Origin: Clostridium_AD sp050717545
Lineage (GTDB): Bacteria; Bacillota; Clostridia; Clostridiales; Clostridiaceae
DNA length: 64,000 nucleotides
Direction: 5' to 3'
Assembly: GCF_050717545.1 (NCBI RefSeq)
Contig: NZ_JBOITN010000019.1
Location: 129,748 to 193,747, forward strand
Shown: piece after piece, positions 1 to 8,814 of the stretch
Layout of the letters: each line of letters begins with the position of its first letter
How positions within the stretch are numbered: position 1 is the first letter of the stretch
Notes under the pieces: model-generated
The model's database searches: none
What the model saw: only the letters and a program-made list of their open reading frames with translations
Told to the model about the DNA's origin: nothing
Program-made: the position numbers and the translations under genes

Positions 1-1
1 G

Positions 2-535
2 ACAATTAATTACGAACTACAGGTTAAGTTAGATAATCTGTCACTAGTCACAGGAGATATGAAAAATCTAATGGACAGCACTAAAATTGCCACTTTATTT
101 TTGGATAAAACGTTGCTTGTTAAGCACTTCACCGATCAAATGACTGTAGTTTCTAGGTTGATTCGCAGTGATGTGGGTCGACCAATCACTGATATTGCAT
201 CAGATATTATTTATCCAGAACTTACAGAGGATGTTAGGAATGTGCAACGTACGTTGAAATGCGTTGAAAAACAGGTAATGGCTCGTAATGGGAGTTGGTT
301 TAACGCTAGAATTCTGCCTTATAAGACGTTAGAGGGAAAAGCCGATGGAGTAGTCATAACTTTTGTAGATATCACTAAGTCTAAAGTGATTGAGGCGGAA
401 CTTAGCAAGTCAAAATTGGCTTTGCAGCAACAAGTTGAAGATCAAGACAAGGAGTTATTACTAGTAAATAATAAGCTAATGAACGAAGGAGAGAGAGCTA
501 ACACGGAAGTTGCAGCATCTAAAGATTTAGAGTAG
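2..535 (+). CDS. PAS-domain signalling protein, C-terminal part (5' end outside window)
   Basis: The reading frame is already open at base 2, with no start codon before the window edge, so this is the 3' end of a longer gene rather than a 158-aa protein starting at the ATG at 59. The visible part reads as a PAS domain (FLDKTLLVKHFT, then a VGRPITDI motif, ending in VVITFVDITKSK) followed by a charged segment likely to be a coiled coil. The wording closely resembles the PAS domain at the end of large CheB/CheR-fusion chemotaxis proteins, where it follows the methyltransferase part. That assignment is family knowledge; the N-terminal domains are not visible here. The stop codon at 533-535 is followed by a short gap and then the DUF3231 gene on the same strand. 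Confidence 0.7.
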   Translation, partial: TINYELQVKLDNLSLVTGDMKNLMDSTKIATLFLDKTLLVKHFTDQMTVVSRLIRSDVGRPITDIASDIIYPELTEDVRNVQRTLKCVEKQVMARNGSWFNARILPYKTLEGKADGVVITFVDITKSKVIEAELSKSKLALQQQVEDQDKELLLVNNKLMNEGERANTEVAASKDLE

Positions 536-623
536 TAAGTTATAAGTATTTCGCCTCTCAAGGTATATGTAAGAGGATTTTACACATACTAACAATAATA
601 TTTATAATTGAGGGGTGATAATA

Positions 624-1607
624 TTGGATATAATTTCATTAATAAAGAAAGTTAAGAAGAGAGATGACGTTATAGATATACAGGAGGCATATAATATATA
701 TAGTCTTCTAAGAGCAAGATATGTTAGTACTCAAACAGTTCAATTATTTAAGAACTTTGTTCATGATGTAAGTTGGGAAGTAGTCCTAGATGGATTTCAG
801 AAAAATTTTGAAAATCAAATAGATAATTTAGAGAAATTAGGCGAAGAATTTCGTATCATAATGCCAAACAGACCTCCAGTGGACGTTAAGTTTGCAACCC
901 GGATTAATGATATAACGGATGATTATATCTATAAAAAGATATACCATGACCTTGTAGCGCAGCTGATGTCTCTTAGCCATGCTGTTCGTTCAACCAGTAC
1001 TAACGATAATTTAAGAAATACTATCATACAAGATTTGAAAACTCATTTTGAGGATTTTGATCGTCTTTATAAGTTTGGTAAATTAAAGGGCTGGGAGGAG
1101 ACATATCCTACATACAAGACCGCTATCGTCCAGGTAAGAGAAGAGCTTTCTACGTCAGAAGCATTTCATATTTGGGATCATATTGTTATGAGATATGAAC
1201 AAATTGAACTCATAGGCATATTTTCGGGTTTTGCTCATGATACTGAGTTTAAGGTAATACTTGCGCATGGGTTATATATTTATAATAAGCAGGTTAAAAA
1301 GCTAGAGAATTTAGCACTAAAACTTAATATACCGCTGCCTAACAGATCAGGATTGCCAGTAACAACGCCCATAGATCCTGAAATGATCACAGATAGGTTT
1401 ATGTACCGAATTATTTTAAGTTGGCAATTATCGGCATTAGATGCTCATCTTAGAGCAATTATTGAGACTATTAGGAACGAAGAACTACGCAGATTATGGA
1501 CCGATTTCCTTAATGTAGAGCTTGCTTATTACGATAAATATCTTAAGTATGGAAAAATGAAAGGTTGGACAAGAGTAGTTCCTATTTTTGGTGAGCCGGT
1601 TACATAG
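624..1607 (+). CDS. DUF3231 family protein
   Basis: The protein has two tandem halves of about 160 residues that each carry the same layout: an EAxxI-type helix, a long four-helix-bundle-like stretch, an N-R-P/S loop (MPNRPP, LPNRSG) and a closing GKxKGW motif. This duplicated arrangement is the hallmark of DUF3231, whose members in Bacillus and Clostridium are related to the CotF coat protein fold; function is not established. The strong binding site AGGGGTG at 611-617 lies about seven bases before the TTG at 624, so TTG 624 is preferred over the GTG at 615, which is itself part of that site. A mismatched hairpin terminator follows the gene. A link to spores is inference. Confidence 0.75.
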   Translation: MDIISLIKKVKKRDDVIDIQEAYNIYSLLRARYVSTQTVQLFKNFVHDVSWEVVLDGFQKNFENQIDNLEKLGEEFRIIMPNRPPVDVKFATRINDITDDYIYKKIYHDLVAQLMSLSHAVRSTSTNDNLRNTIIQDLKTHFEDFDRLYKFGKLKGWEETYPTYKTAIVQVREELSTSEAFHIWDHIVMRYEQIELIGIFSGFAHDTEFKVILAHGLYIYNKQVKKLENLALKLNIPLPNRSGLPVTTPIDPEMITDRFMYRIILSWQLSALDAHLRAIIETIRNEELRRLWTDFLNVELAYYDKYLKYGKMKGWTRVVPIFGEPVT

Positions 1608-1650
1608 ATTTTGGACAAATGAAAAAGCAAGAAAGTATAAAGTTGATTAT

Positions 1651-1678
1651 AAGTCACTCTAAAATAGGGTGTCTTTTC
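1651..1678 (+). terminator. Rho-independent terminator after the DUF3231 gene
   Basis: AAGTCACTCTA and TAGGGTGTCTT can pair over eleven positions with one mismatch and one G-U around a three-base loop, followed by a short T-rich run. Confidence 0.5.
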
Positions 1679-1717
1679 TCATTCCTGCTGGAGATTTCTT
1701 TTTATAGCAAATAATTT

Positions 1718-2113
1718 TTATATTTTTTTCCTTTTATTTGATATAACAAAATAACTAATAACTTCCGTTAATAAAGCTAAAACTGCTCCAATTGCAACTA
1801 TATATATATAACCTACGATGCTGGTTAGGTCACTCCAGCCAGGTGAAGCATTTCCGATAACTACATAAAACATATAAAATATGCCTAATATATTAGCCAG
1901 CGTATAAATGGTGAAAAATATCCGTTTGCCTAAAAAACCACCTATAATAGGTAGCAAAGCTGAACCAGTTGATATTATGAAAAGACCCAATATGTTTCTA
2001 CCTAATATTTCACTGCCAAGCATGACTCTAGTTGTAAGTAAACTAATAAATATTACTATTATATATAATATAAAAACGCCAATCCACTGATTTGATTTTT
2101 TTTGTGGTATCAT
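1718..2113 (-). CDS. Small integral membrane protein, unknown function
   Basis: The 131-aa protein is almost entirely hydrophobic, with four predicted membrane-spanning stretches (about residues 12-31, 41-58, 65-86 and 98-122) and a lysine/arginine-rich C-terminus (NKRKKI), suggesting a cytoplasmic tail. I do not recognise a family signature. The start ATG at 2113 is preceded on the minus strand by a GAGGAG ribosome binding site. It is convergent with the DUF3231 gene and divergent from the signal peptidase gene, so it is probably transcribed alone. Confidence 0.6.
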   Translation of the reverse strand: MIPQKKSNQWIGVFILYIIVIFISLLTTRVMLGSEILGRNILGLFIISTGSALLPIIGGFLGKRIFFTIYTLANILGIFYMFYVVIGNASPGWSDLTSIVGYIYIVAIGAVLALLTEVISYFVISNKRKKI

Positions 2114-2389
2114 AATTTTCCTCCTCTAATTATTTTATAAACAAACTAGGTATTATATTATATATTGTAACATTTCAAACACCTTGTAGCCAGACTTATT
2201 GTAGCTCATCATCTTGCTTATACATATGCTTTGTTTGACGCATGACGCTCATACCAACTAGCTAAGTAAAAGAATTAATGTGTATCCAAAGAGAAGTTAT
2301 AATATTTATTAACATAAAATAAGCAGAATGATGATATATTATATATATTGTGATAAAATGTTAAGGATTAGATTTGAGAGGAGATAATA

Positions 2390-2905
2390 ATGGATTTTGC
2401 AAAAAGAATATTTCAAGATTGGATATTACCTATAGTAGCGGCCATTATAATAGCTTTTATTATAAATAAGGTTGTTTTCTTTAACGTTACGGTTCCAACA
2501 GGATCTATGCTGCCAACTATACAACTAAATGATAAGATTTTAGTAACGCGAGTTCATAATAAAAATAACCTTAACCATGGGGATATAGTAGTTTTTCATT
2601 CGGATGAATTAGATGAAGATTTGATAAAAAGACTTATTGGATTACCAAATGATGTAGTAGATATTAAAGATGATGGATCTGTGTATATAAATGGAGATAA
2701 GACGGTTGAAAGTTACGTTAAATTTCCAGGTGGTAAAACAGGAAAATTCACAGTTCCAGAAGATAGTTACTTTTTTATGGGAGATAATAGGATTAATTCT
2801 TTAGATGCCAGATATTGGGATAAACCTTTTATACCTAAGAAGGACATAATGGGAAAGGCAAGGATTATAATTAGTCCGTTTAGTAGATTTGGAAAATTAA
2901 AATAA
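2390..2905 (+). CDS. lepB: Signal peptidase I
   Basis: Type I signal peptidase, which removes Sec signal peptides on the outer face of the membrane. The 171-aa protein has one N-terminal membrane anchor (about residues 12-32), the catalytic serine in PTGSMLPT (about residue 40), the catalytic lysine in LIKRLIGLPND (about residue 83) and the conserved MGDNR-NSLDAR box near residues 129-140. The usual DSR in the last box reads DAR, a minor variation. The length fits single-anchor Gram-positive SipS-type enzymes. GAGGAG stands seven bases before the ATG. It sits alone between a divergent small membrane protein and the PqqD-family gene. Confidence 0.92.
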   Translation: MDFAKRIFQDWILPIVAAIIIAFIINKVVFFNVTVPTGSMLPTIQLNDKILVTRVHNKNNLNHGDIVVFHSDELDEDLIKRLIGLPNDVVDIKDDGSVYINGDKTVESYVKFPGGKTGKFTVPEDSYFFMGDNRINSLDARYWDKPFIPKKDIMGKARIIISPFSRFGKLK

Positions 2906-3042
2906 GAAAGAAAAAAGTATAAAACATTTGTTAGAAACATTAACTCTAAACTATATTTACATATTTAGATGGAAATGACACATTATCTACATTGATGTTC
3001 ATTGCATTAGGGATATGGAGGTACATTTTTGCTCAAAGGTAG

Positions 3043-3167
3043 ACAAAACAGCTCTTTAATATTATAATTTAAGTACAGTAATTAAATATAGTGTTTATTA
3101 TTTAAGCTAATAAATAATAAAGTAAAAAATATAAGTTAAGAGCCGTTATGGCTCTTAGCTGTTTTGT
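3043..3167 (+). promoter_or_regulatory. Candidate structured RNA leader of the PqqD-family gene
   Basis: Three perfect inverted repeats nest within 125 bases. ACAAAACAGCT (3043-3053) pairs with AGCTGTTTTGT (3157-3167), 11 bp. Inside it are TTATTATTTA (3095-3104) with TAAATAATAA (3111-3120), 10 bp and a six-base loop, and TAAGAGCC (3137-3144) with GGCTCTTA (3150-3157), 8 bp and a five-base loop. The outer 3' arm ends directly against the ribosome binding site at 3168-3173. An alternative pairing of CTCTTTAA (3054-3061) with TTAAGAG (3136-3142) is possible, with one bulge. I match it to no known riboswitch or T-box. That it is an RNA is inference from pairing. Confidence 0.4.
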
Positions 3168-3178
3168 AGGTGAAATAT

Positions 3179-3538
3179 ATGTTTAATAATAAAAATAAAG
3201 AAAAATCTAAAGAAAAATTTTTACTATATAAACCATTACGAAAAATTGAGCACTGGGAATTAAATGAAAATAAAGTGAAATTGTTTTTTAGCCATAGTAA
3301 ACCGATAGAGAAATTCCAAAGGTGGATTATGAAAAAATCAAATGTTAATGATATAGAGCTAGACGAAAGAGGTTCTATGGTTTGGCAACTTTGTGATGGA
3401 ACTAAAACTGTTTATGACATTGCTTTGGCTATGACTAAAACATTTAATGAGAGTGAGCAAATTTCTATTGAAAAATTAATTGTGTTTTTAAAGTACTTAT
3501 CTCGAAGTGGATGGATCACTTTAAAAACGAATAAATGA
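3179..3538 (+). CDS. PqqD family protein (orphan peptide-binding domain)
   Basis: The C-terminal two-thirds show the PqqD pattern: a short hydrophobic strand and ELDERGSMVWQLCDGTKTV, then a winged-helix-like end (LVFLKYLSRSGWI). PqqD proteins and the related RiPP recognition elements bind leader peptides and hand them to modifying enzymes such as radical SAM proteins. The N-terminus (about 50 residues) is lysine-rich and not part of that domain. ATG 3179 is chosen because AGGTGA (3168-3173) lies five bases upstream; the in-frame GTG at 3170 is part of that site. No radical SAM enzyme or obvious precursor peptide gene lies nearby, so its partner is unknown. The family call is fairly safe, the role is not. 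Confidence 0.7.
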   Translation: MFNNKNKEKSKEKFLLYKPLRKIEHWELNENKVKLFFSHSKPIEKFQRWIMKKSNVNDIELDERGSMVWQLCDGTKTVYDIALAMTKTFNESEQISIEKLIVFLKYLSRSGWITLKTNK

Positions 3539-3599
3539 TATTATAATTTAATAAAGGAACTAAGTGGATAAAGCCACTAAAGTGGGTGAAGCTATATAA

Positions 3600-3693
3600 G
3601 TAGGTAATCTATGTTGGTAGGTAATCTATGTTGGTAGTTAATTTATGTTAGTAATTAATCTACGTAAGTAGATAATCTACGTAAGTAGATTAT
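3600..3693 (+). repeat. 17-bp tandem repeats upstream of pepV
   Basis: Five consecutive 17-base units run from 3600 to 3684 (3600-3616, 3617-3633, 3634-3650, 3651-3667, 3668-3684), followed by a partial sixth. The first two are identical (GTAGGTAATCTATGTTG); later units drift towards GTAGATAATCTACGTAA. The last unit and the partial copy also form a hairpin, ATAATCTAC (3672-3680) with GTAGATTAT (3685-3693) around GTAA, ending a few bases before the pepV ribosome binding site (about 3699-3705). Confidence 0.85.
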
Positions 3694-3711
3694 TAATGGA
3701 GGGGAAAGAAT

Positions 3712-5103
3712 ATGGAATTAAACAATTTAATTGATGTTATGAAAGAAGATATTATTAGCTCTACTCAAGAAATTATAAAAATTAAGAGTATAGAGAGCGA
3801 TGCAAAACCTGGGAAACCTTTTGGAGAAGGAGTAAATAAAGCTCTAGAATGCGCACTTGGTATTGCAAAAGACCTAGGGTTTCATACGGTTAACTTAGAT
3901 GGCTATGTTGGATATGCAGAGTACGGTCAAGGCGAGGATTATGTTTTAGCACTAGGCCACTTGGATGTGGTGCCTGAAGGAAATGGTTGGATTTATCCAG
4001 CTTATGGCGCAGAAATTCACGACGGTAAAATGTACGGACGTGGAACTACAGATGATAAAGGACCAATAATGGCTACGCTTTATGGATTAAAAGCTATTAA
4101 AGATGCAAAACTTCCGCTTTCTAAAAGAATTAGAATTTTATTCGGTACTAATGAAGAAACAGGAAGCAAAGAACTTGATTATTATTTAGAAAGAGAAAAA
4201 CCACCAGTTGCTGGTTTTACACCAGATGCGGATTATCCAATAATTAATGGTGAAAAAGGTATAACTATCTTTAATATCGTGAAAGATTTTAAAGTTAAAA
4301 ATAAGAGCGATAACTTTATTAAATATATTAAAGGTGGTCAGGCTGCAAATATGGTACCTGATTATTGTGAAGCTGGAATAATAACTACTAATGCAGAAAG
4401 TATTGTTAGTGCATTAAGAATTTTTGTAAAAGATGATGATTCTAAACTTTCGGCAGTAGTTAATAAAGATATGATAATAATTAAATCTAAAGGTGAATCC
4501 GCTCATGGAAGTTTACCAGAACTTGGACAGAATGCTATAATGCAATTATTAGCTTTTCTTGGAACTATTGATTTTGGTACAAATGATATATCAGAATTTA
4601 TAAAATTTGTTAATGAGAATATAGGCATGGAAGTACATGGAGAGTCTTTTGGAGTTTGTCTTGAAGATGAAATGTCAGGTAAAGTGTCCTTTAATGTTGG
4701 AACATTAAATATGGATGATAACTCAGCCACTATGACATTAAATTTAAGATATCCTGTAACTAGTAAGTTGGAAGATATGATGAATCCATTTAATAATAAA
4801 ATTGATGGAACTGGGATAAGAATAGAGAAATTTGAACATCAAAAACCATTATATTTTTCACCAGATAGTCCAATTATAAAAACACTTCAAGAGGTTTATA
4901 CAAAGCAGACTGGAGAAGAAGCAAAACTAGTATCAATAGGTGGAGGAACTTATGCTAAAGAAATGCCTAATATTGTAGCTTTTGGACCAATGTTTCCAGG
5001 AGAACTAGACACTATTCATAAACCAAACGAATATATAACAATAGATAATTTGATTAAGAATGCTAAAATATACGCTAATGCATTGTATGAACTGGCAAAA
5101 TAA
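3712..5103 (+). CDS. pepV: Dipeptidase PepV (M20/M28 metallopeptidase)
   Basis: Cytoplasmic metal-dependent dipeptidase of the PepV/Sapep family, which cleaves dipeptides released from peptide breakdown. Landmarks in order are GHLDVVPEG (metal-ligand His near residue 83), GRGTTDDKGP (bridging Asp), GTNEETGSKEL (general base and metal-ligand Glu pair), PDADYP, a lid region of about 200 residues, and the C-terminal GGGTYAKEMPN and HKPNEY motifs. The length of 463 aa is normal. The binding site GGAGGGG precedes the ATG. A stem-loop terminator follows, so it is probably a single-gene unit; the dipeptide epimerase downstream would fit the same peptide-salvage theme. Confidence 0.92.
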   Translation: MELNNLIDVMKEDIISSTQEIIKIKSIESDAKPGKPFGEGVNKALECALGIAKDLGFHTVNLDGYVGYAEYGQGEDYVLALGHLDVVPEGNGWIYPAYGAEIHDGKMYGRGTTDDKGPIMATLYGLKAIKDAKLPLSKRIRILFGTNEETGSKELDYYLEREKPPVAGFTPDADYPIINGEKGITIFNIVKDFKVKNKSDNFIKYIKGGQAANMVPDYCEAGIITTNAESIVSALRIFVKDDDSKLSAVVNKDMIIIKSKGESAHGSLPELGQNAIMQLLAFLGTIDFGTNDISEFIKFVNENIGMEVHGESFGVCLEDEMSGKVSFNVGTLNMDDNSATMTLNLRYPVTSKLEDMMNPFNNKIDGTGIRIEKFEHQKPLYFSPDSPIIKTLQEVYTKQTGEEAKLVSIGGGTYAKEMPNIVAFGPMFPGELDTIHKPNEYITIDNLIKNAKIYANALYELAK

Positions 5104-5167
5104 GCTTTTCTGTGAATACAAAACTTATTATATCATGTGATTTTTGGTAAAAATAAATAAAAATTAG

Positions 5168-5206
5168 ACCTATATCTTATAAACCAAGATGTAGGTTTTA
5201 GTGTTT
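5168..5206 (+). terminator. Terminator after pepV
   Basis: ACCTATATCTT (5168-5178) pairs with AAGATGTAGGT (5186-5196) with one G-U pair and a seven-base loop, followed by a T-rich tail. Confidence 0.7.
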
Positions 5207-5367
5207 TAAAGCAGTTAAATTATCTCCTACGGAGCTGCATTTAGTTTAAATTTATAAAACTATAGAATTAAAATAGATGTAGATGTATAATGCAATATTA
5301 GGCTATTAATAATTTATAAAAAAATGTATATACTATAATAAATATAAAACTTTAGTGGGGGATAATT

Positions 5368-6456
5368 ATGAAAATACAAGATATAAAAATTGGGAAAATG
5401 AGTACTGCTTTAAAACAACCATATAGAGTAGGCAAGAGGATCCTTACTTTCTCCGATGAAATAGTTATAAAGATGATTTCAGATACGGGGGAAGTTGGAT
5501 ATGGTAGTGCGGCTCCAACGCCTTCCATAACAGGGGAAACTGAAAATTCCATTATTGGAGCAATAAATTATATTAAACCTGAAATTATAGGTTTAGACAT
5601 TGATAATCTTGAAGAAATTATGAAAGTAATTCATAATTCTATGCACGCAAATAATAGCGCGAAAGCTGCTATTGATGTTGCTATTTATGATTTGCTTTGC
5701 AAAAAATATGGAGTTCCACTTTATAAATTTTTGGGCGGATATAAAACTTCATTAACTACAGATCTTACAATAGCAAATGATACGGTGGAACAAATGGTAA
5801 CAAAATCATTAGAGGCTGTTATGGCTGGTTATACATTTTTAAAAGTGAAAGTTGGAAATCATATAGATCTTGATATAGAAAGGGTTAAAGCAGTAAGAAA
5901 AGCAGTAAGGCGAGGAATAAAAATCAGAGTAGATGCTAACCAAGGTTGGAGACCAAAGGAAGCTGTAAGTATCATTAGAAAATTTGAAGATATGGGTCTT
6001 GATATTGAGTTTGTTGAGCAACCAGTTAATGCTTGGGATATAGATGGTCTTAAGTATGTTACTGACAACGTTGAAACGAAAATCCTTGCAGATGAGGCAG
6101 TTTTTGGACCATCGGATGCTTTTAAAATAATTGAAAGAAGAGCAGCGGACCTTATAAGTATAAAACTTATGAAGTGTGGAGGCATAAATAACGCAATAAA
6201 GATATATAATATGGCAGAAAATATGGGTATAAGGTGCATGATGGGTTGTATGCTAGAGAGTAGAATAGGAATAACAGCAGCAGCCAGTTTTGCAGCATCA
6301 AAATCAAATATGATTAAAGCGGATCTAGACACTATGCTACTTTTTGAAGAGGAGGCAGTAATTGGTGGGGCAAACATCGTAGGAAATACTATATCTATTA
6401 GTGATTCACCAGGTCTTGGCATTGTTGATTTAATTGGATGGCATGAAATATTTTAG
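5368..6456 (+). CDS. Dipeptide epimerase (enolase superfamily, L-Ala-D/L-Glu type)
   Basis: Mandelate-racemase/muconate-lactonizing subgroup of the enolase superfamily. It has the N-terminal capping domain, then barrel residues in the expected order: KVKVG (catalytic Lys near 160), VDANQGW (metal Asp near 188), EQPV (metal Glu near 217), ADEAVFG (metal Asp near 242) and ISIKLMKCGG (second catalytic Lys near 266), followed by CMLESRIG. This set matches L-Ala-D/L-Glu epimerases (YcjG/YkfB), which recycle murein peptides by epimerising the Glu residue. Exact substrate cannot be read from sequence; related clostridial enzymes may accept other dipeptides. The start ATG follows TGGGGG. No peptide transporter or LD-carboxypeptidase gene is adjacent. 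Confidence 0.85.
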   Translation: MKIQDIKIGKMSTALKQPYRVGKRILTFSDEIVIKMISDTGEVGYGSAAPTPSITGETENSIIGAINYIKPEIIGLDIDNLEEIMKVIHNSMHANNSAKAAIDVAIYDLLCKKYGVPLYKFLGGYKTSLTTDLTIANDTVEQMVTKSLEAVMAGYTFLKVKVGNHIDLDIERVKAVRKAVRRGIKIRVDANQGWRPKEAVSIIRKFEDMGLDIEFVEQPVNAWDIDGLKYVTDNVETKILADEAVFGPSDAFKIIERRAADLISIKLMKCGGINNAIKIYNMAENMGIRCMMGCMLESRIGITAAASFAASKSNMIKADLDTMLLFEEEAVIGGANIVGNTISISDSPGLGIVDLIGWHEIF

Positions 6457-6559
6457 ACATAAGAAGTTAATAAAATTTAAATAAATAACATGTGGAATTG
6501 TTATTACCTTTAATATTTATCGTATGAGGAAATATAACAAATAAAATGGGGTGATGGTT

Positions 6560-8752
6560 TTGAATAATAATGAAAATGATATTGATTCTAAACTTATAGA
6601 GGTAGAATTAAAAAAGCAAATTGAATTTAATATAGAAAAAGAACACTTAAAGGTCGCTTGTGAAATTATTAGTGAAGAAATCTTAAAATATATTGAAAAA
6701 AGAAAAGAAATCACAAAATATATTTTAGATTATAGGAAAAAAGTTATTGAAGACTATAGAGATGATGAAGACATGGTTATAGAATATTTTGATCACGAGA
6801 TATACGTAAAAGAAGAAGCTTTTAAAACTATTGATAAAAGACTTAAGGAACTAACTGCGCTTAAGAGCTCTCCATATTTTGGGAGAATTGACTTTTCAGA
6901 AGAAGACTATGGCATTAATGAAATGTATGTAGGTAGATTTGGAGTAACTCCAGATAATACCTATGAACCATTAATAGTAGATTGGAGAGCCCCAGTTGCG
7001 TCTTTATTTTATACTGGTTCTTTAGGCGATGCTTTTTATGATGCTCCTAAAGATAAAATATTAGTTAACATTTTAGGTAAAAGACAGTTTATTATTAAAA
7101 AAGAAAAGCTTATGGGCATGTTTGATTCAGCACTTGACGTAAAAGATGAAATACTTCAAATGGTGCTTAGTAGCAATGCAGGAGAAAAACTAAAAGATAT
7201 AATAATGACAATACAAAAGGAACAAGATGATTTAATAAGACAACCAAGACTACAAACTATTGTAGTTGATGGTGTTGCTGGTAGTGGGAAAACTACTATA
7301 GCACTTCATAGGGTAGCATATTTACTTTATAATTATAGGAAAATACTTGAAGATAAGGTTTTGATATTAGGACCTAATAATGTATTTATGGAATACATAT
7401 CATCAGTGTTACCAAGCCTTGGAGAGTCAGGAGTTAAGCAAACAACGTTTAGAGATTTTGCTTTTGATATTTTAGAGTTAAATGAAGTAATGAGTTTAAA
7501 AGAATACATGGAGAAAGTACTTGGTGGCGAGGAAGAATTTACAAAGGATATTATGTATAAAAATTCTGATATGTATAAAGACTTCCTTGACCAGGAAATA
7601 GAAAAACTAGATAATGAATACTTTGAGATTGAAAATTTATATTTTATGGACGAACTTGTACTATCTAAAAAAGATATAAGTGATATGTTCACTATTCATT
7701 ATAAAACTATGCCTTTATTTAGAAGAAGTATGAAAATTAAAAGAATTATTTATTTGAAAATAAGTGAGGCTAGAGATGAAAAAGTAAGATTTATACAAAA
7801 AGAATATGCAAAAGCAGTAGCCGCACTGTCTGATGATGAGCAGGATTATAAAGTAAATGATTTAGATTTTAATAGAAGACTTAAAATTAGAGAAGTTATC
7901 AAAGAAGTGATAGAACTAAAAAGTAAACTTACTTGGATTGAAAATGGTAACTGTGTTGATTTGTATAACAAAATAAACGGTTATAAACAATTAACTGAAA
8001 ATGATTTAGGAGGTATATTGTACCTTAAAATTAAGTTAGAAGGTATTAAAATGCCTCAGGAAATAAAACATGTAGTTATAGATGAAGCGCAAGACTATAG
8101 TAGTCTTCAATTTTGGGTTATAAAGGAATTAACAAAATGTACTTCACTAACTATAGTTGGAGATAGCAATCAAAGGTTAATACCTTTTGAGGGAAAATTA
8201 CCAATGCATGATATAAAAAACATACTTCCACGTTGTAATGTACAGGAGTTTAAATTAAATACGAGTTATAGATCAACAAGGGAAATTATGGAGTATGCTA
8301 ATAAATATTTGCATGATGAACCTATTATACCTATAGTAAGAAACGGTGAGGTGGTAACGGAAAAATTAATTACAGATAAGGGTGAACTTAAAAAATTCAT
8401 ATTTGAAAAGATTGAATACTTTAAAGGTAAGACTTATGAAAATATTGCAATTATATGCAAAGATATAAAAGAAACACAAGAAATGTATGAATTAATTAAT
8501 GAAAACACAAATATTAGAATTATAAATGAAGAGAATGCGGTTTATCATAGCGGAATTGTTGTTCTTCCATCGTATTTTGCAAAGGGACTTGAATTTGACG
8601 CGGTTATAATGGTGTTAAATAAGCAAAGCGAAATGGGCGAAGCTAAATCAGATGACTTGCGCAGTGAGTATATGCAAGAAGATAAACTTAGATATGTTAT
8701 GGCAACTAGGGCGCTTCATGAACTTCATGTCGCTTTCAAAAAAATGGTGTAA
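6560..8752 (+). CDS. helD: HelD, RNA polymerase recycling ATPase (UvrD/Rep-like)
   Basis: Superfamily 1 helicase-like ATPase of the HelD family, which in Firmicutes binds stalled or post-termination RNA polymerase and releases it from nucleic acid. The long charged coiled-coil N-terminus (about residues 1-110) is typical of the arm that reaches into the polymerase, followed by PLIVDWRAPVASLFY, Walker A VDGVAGSGKTT (about 230), a long insertion, Walker B VVIDEAQDYS (about 510), NTSYRST and a C-terminal motif V/VI region with RYVMATRA. Length is about 730 aa. GGGGTGATGG at 6548-6557 places the TTG at 6560 at ideal spacing, so TTG is preferred over GTG 6551 or ATG 6554. It appears monocistronic. 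Confidence 0.85.
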   Translation: MNNNENDIDSKLIEVELKKQIEFNIEKEHLKVACEIISEEILKYIEKRKEITKYILDYRKKVIEDYRDDEDMVIEYFDHEIYVKEEAFKTIDKRLKELTALKSSPYFGRIDFSEEDYGINEMYVGRFGVTPDNTYEPLIVDWRAPVASLFYTGSLGDAFYDAPKDKILVNILGKRQFIIKKEKLMGMFDSALDVKDEILQMVLSSNAGEKLKDIIMTIQKEQDDLIRQPRLQTIVVDGVAGSGKTTIALHRVAYLLYNYRKILEDKVLILGPNNVFMEYISSVLPSLGESGVKQTTFRDFAFDILELNEVMSLKEYMEKVLGGEEEFTKDIMYKNSDMYKDFLDQEIEKLDNEYFEIENLYFMDELVLSKKDISDMFTIHYKTMPLFRRSMKIKRIIYLKISEARDEKVRFIQKEYAKAVAALSDDEQDYKVNDLDFNRRLKIREVIKEVIELKSKLTWIENGNCVDLYNKINGYKQLTENDLGGILYLKIKLEGIKMPQEIKHVVIDEAQDYSSLQFWVIKELTKCTSLTIVGDSNQRLIPFEGKLPMHDIKNILPRCNVQEFKLNTSYRSTREIMEYANKYLHDEPIIPIVRNGEVVTEKLITDKGELKKFIFEKIEYFKGKTYENIAIICKDIKETQEMYELINENTNIRIINEENAVYHSGIVVLPSYFAKGLEFDAVIMVLNKQSEMGEAKSDDLRSEYMQEDKLRYVMATRALHELHVAFKKMV

Positions 8753-8780
8753 CAACAATAAACAAAAAAAGAATAAGAGT

Positions 8781-8804
8781 GGGACGGTTAACAATCTGTT
8801 AACC
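8781..8804 (+). repeat. REP-like inverted repeat, end A of RAYT element
   Basis: GGGACGGTTAACAA (8781-8794) is the exact reverse complement of bases 10092-10105 beyond the other side of the transposase gene. Within this end GGTTAACA (8786-8793) and TGTTAACC (8797-8804) form a perfect 8-bp hairpin with loop ATC, as REP sequences recognised by RAYT transposases do. Confidence 0.75.
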
Positions 8805-8814
8805 TTTATCTTGG

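Noticed and set aside
59..535. A complete 158-aa protein starting at ATG 59
   Set aside because: The same frame is open to base 2 and its translation continues the family's sequence upstream, so the gene starts outside the window.
3600..3693. Possible CRISPR array
   Set aside because: Units are contiguous 17-base tandem repeats without spacers, and no cas gene is present.
5859..6422. 187-aa minus-strand open frame opposite the dipeptide epimerase gene
   Set aside because: It lies entirely inside a well-supported plus-strand enzyme gene and has no binding site or recognisable domain; it is a mirror of codon bias.
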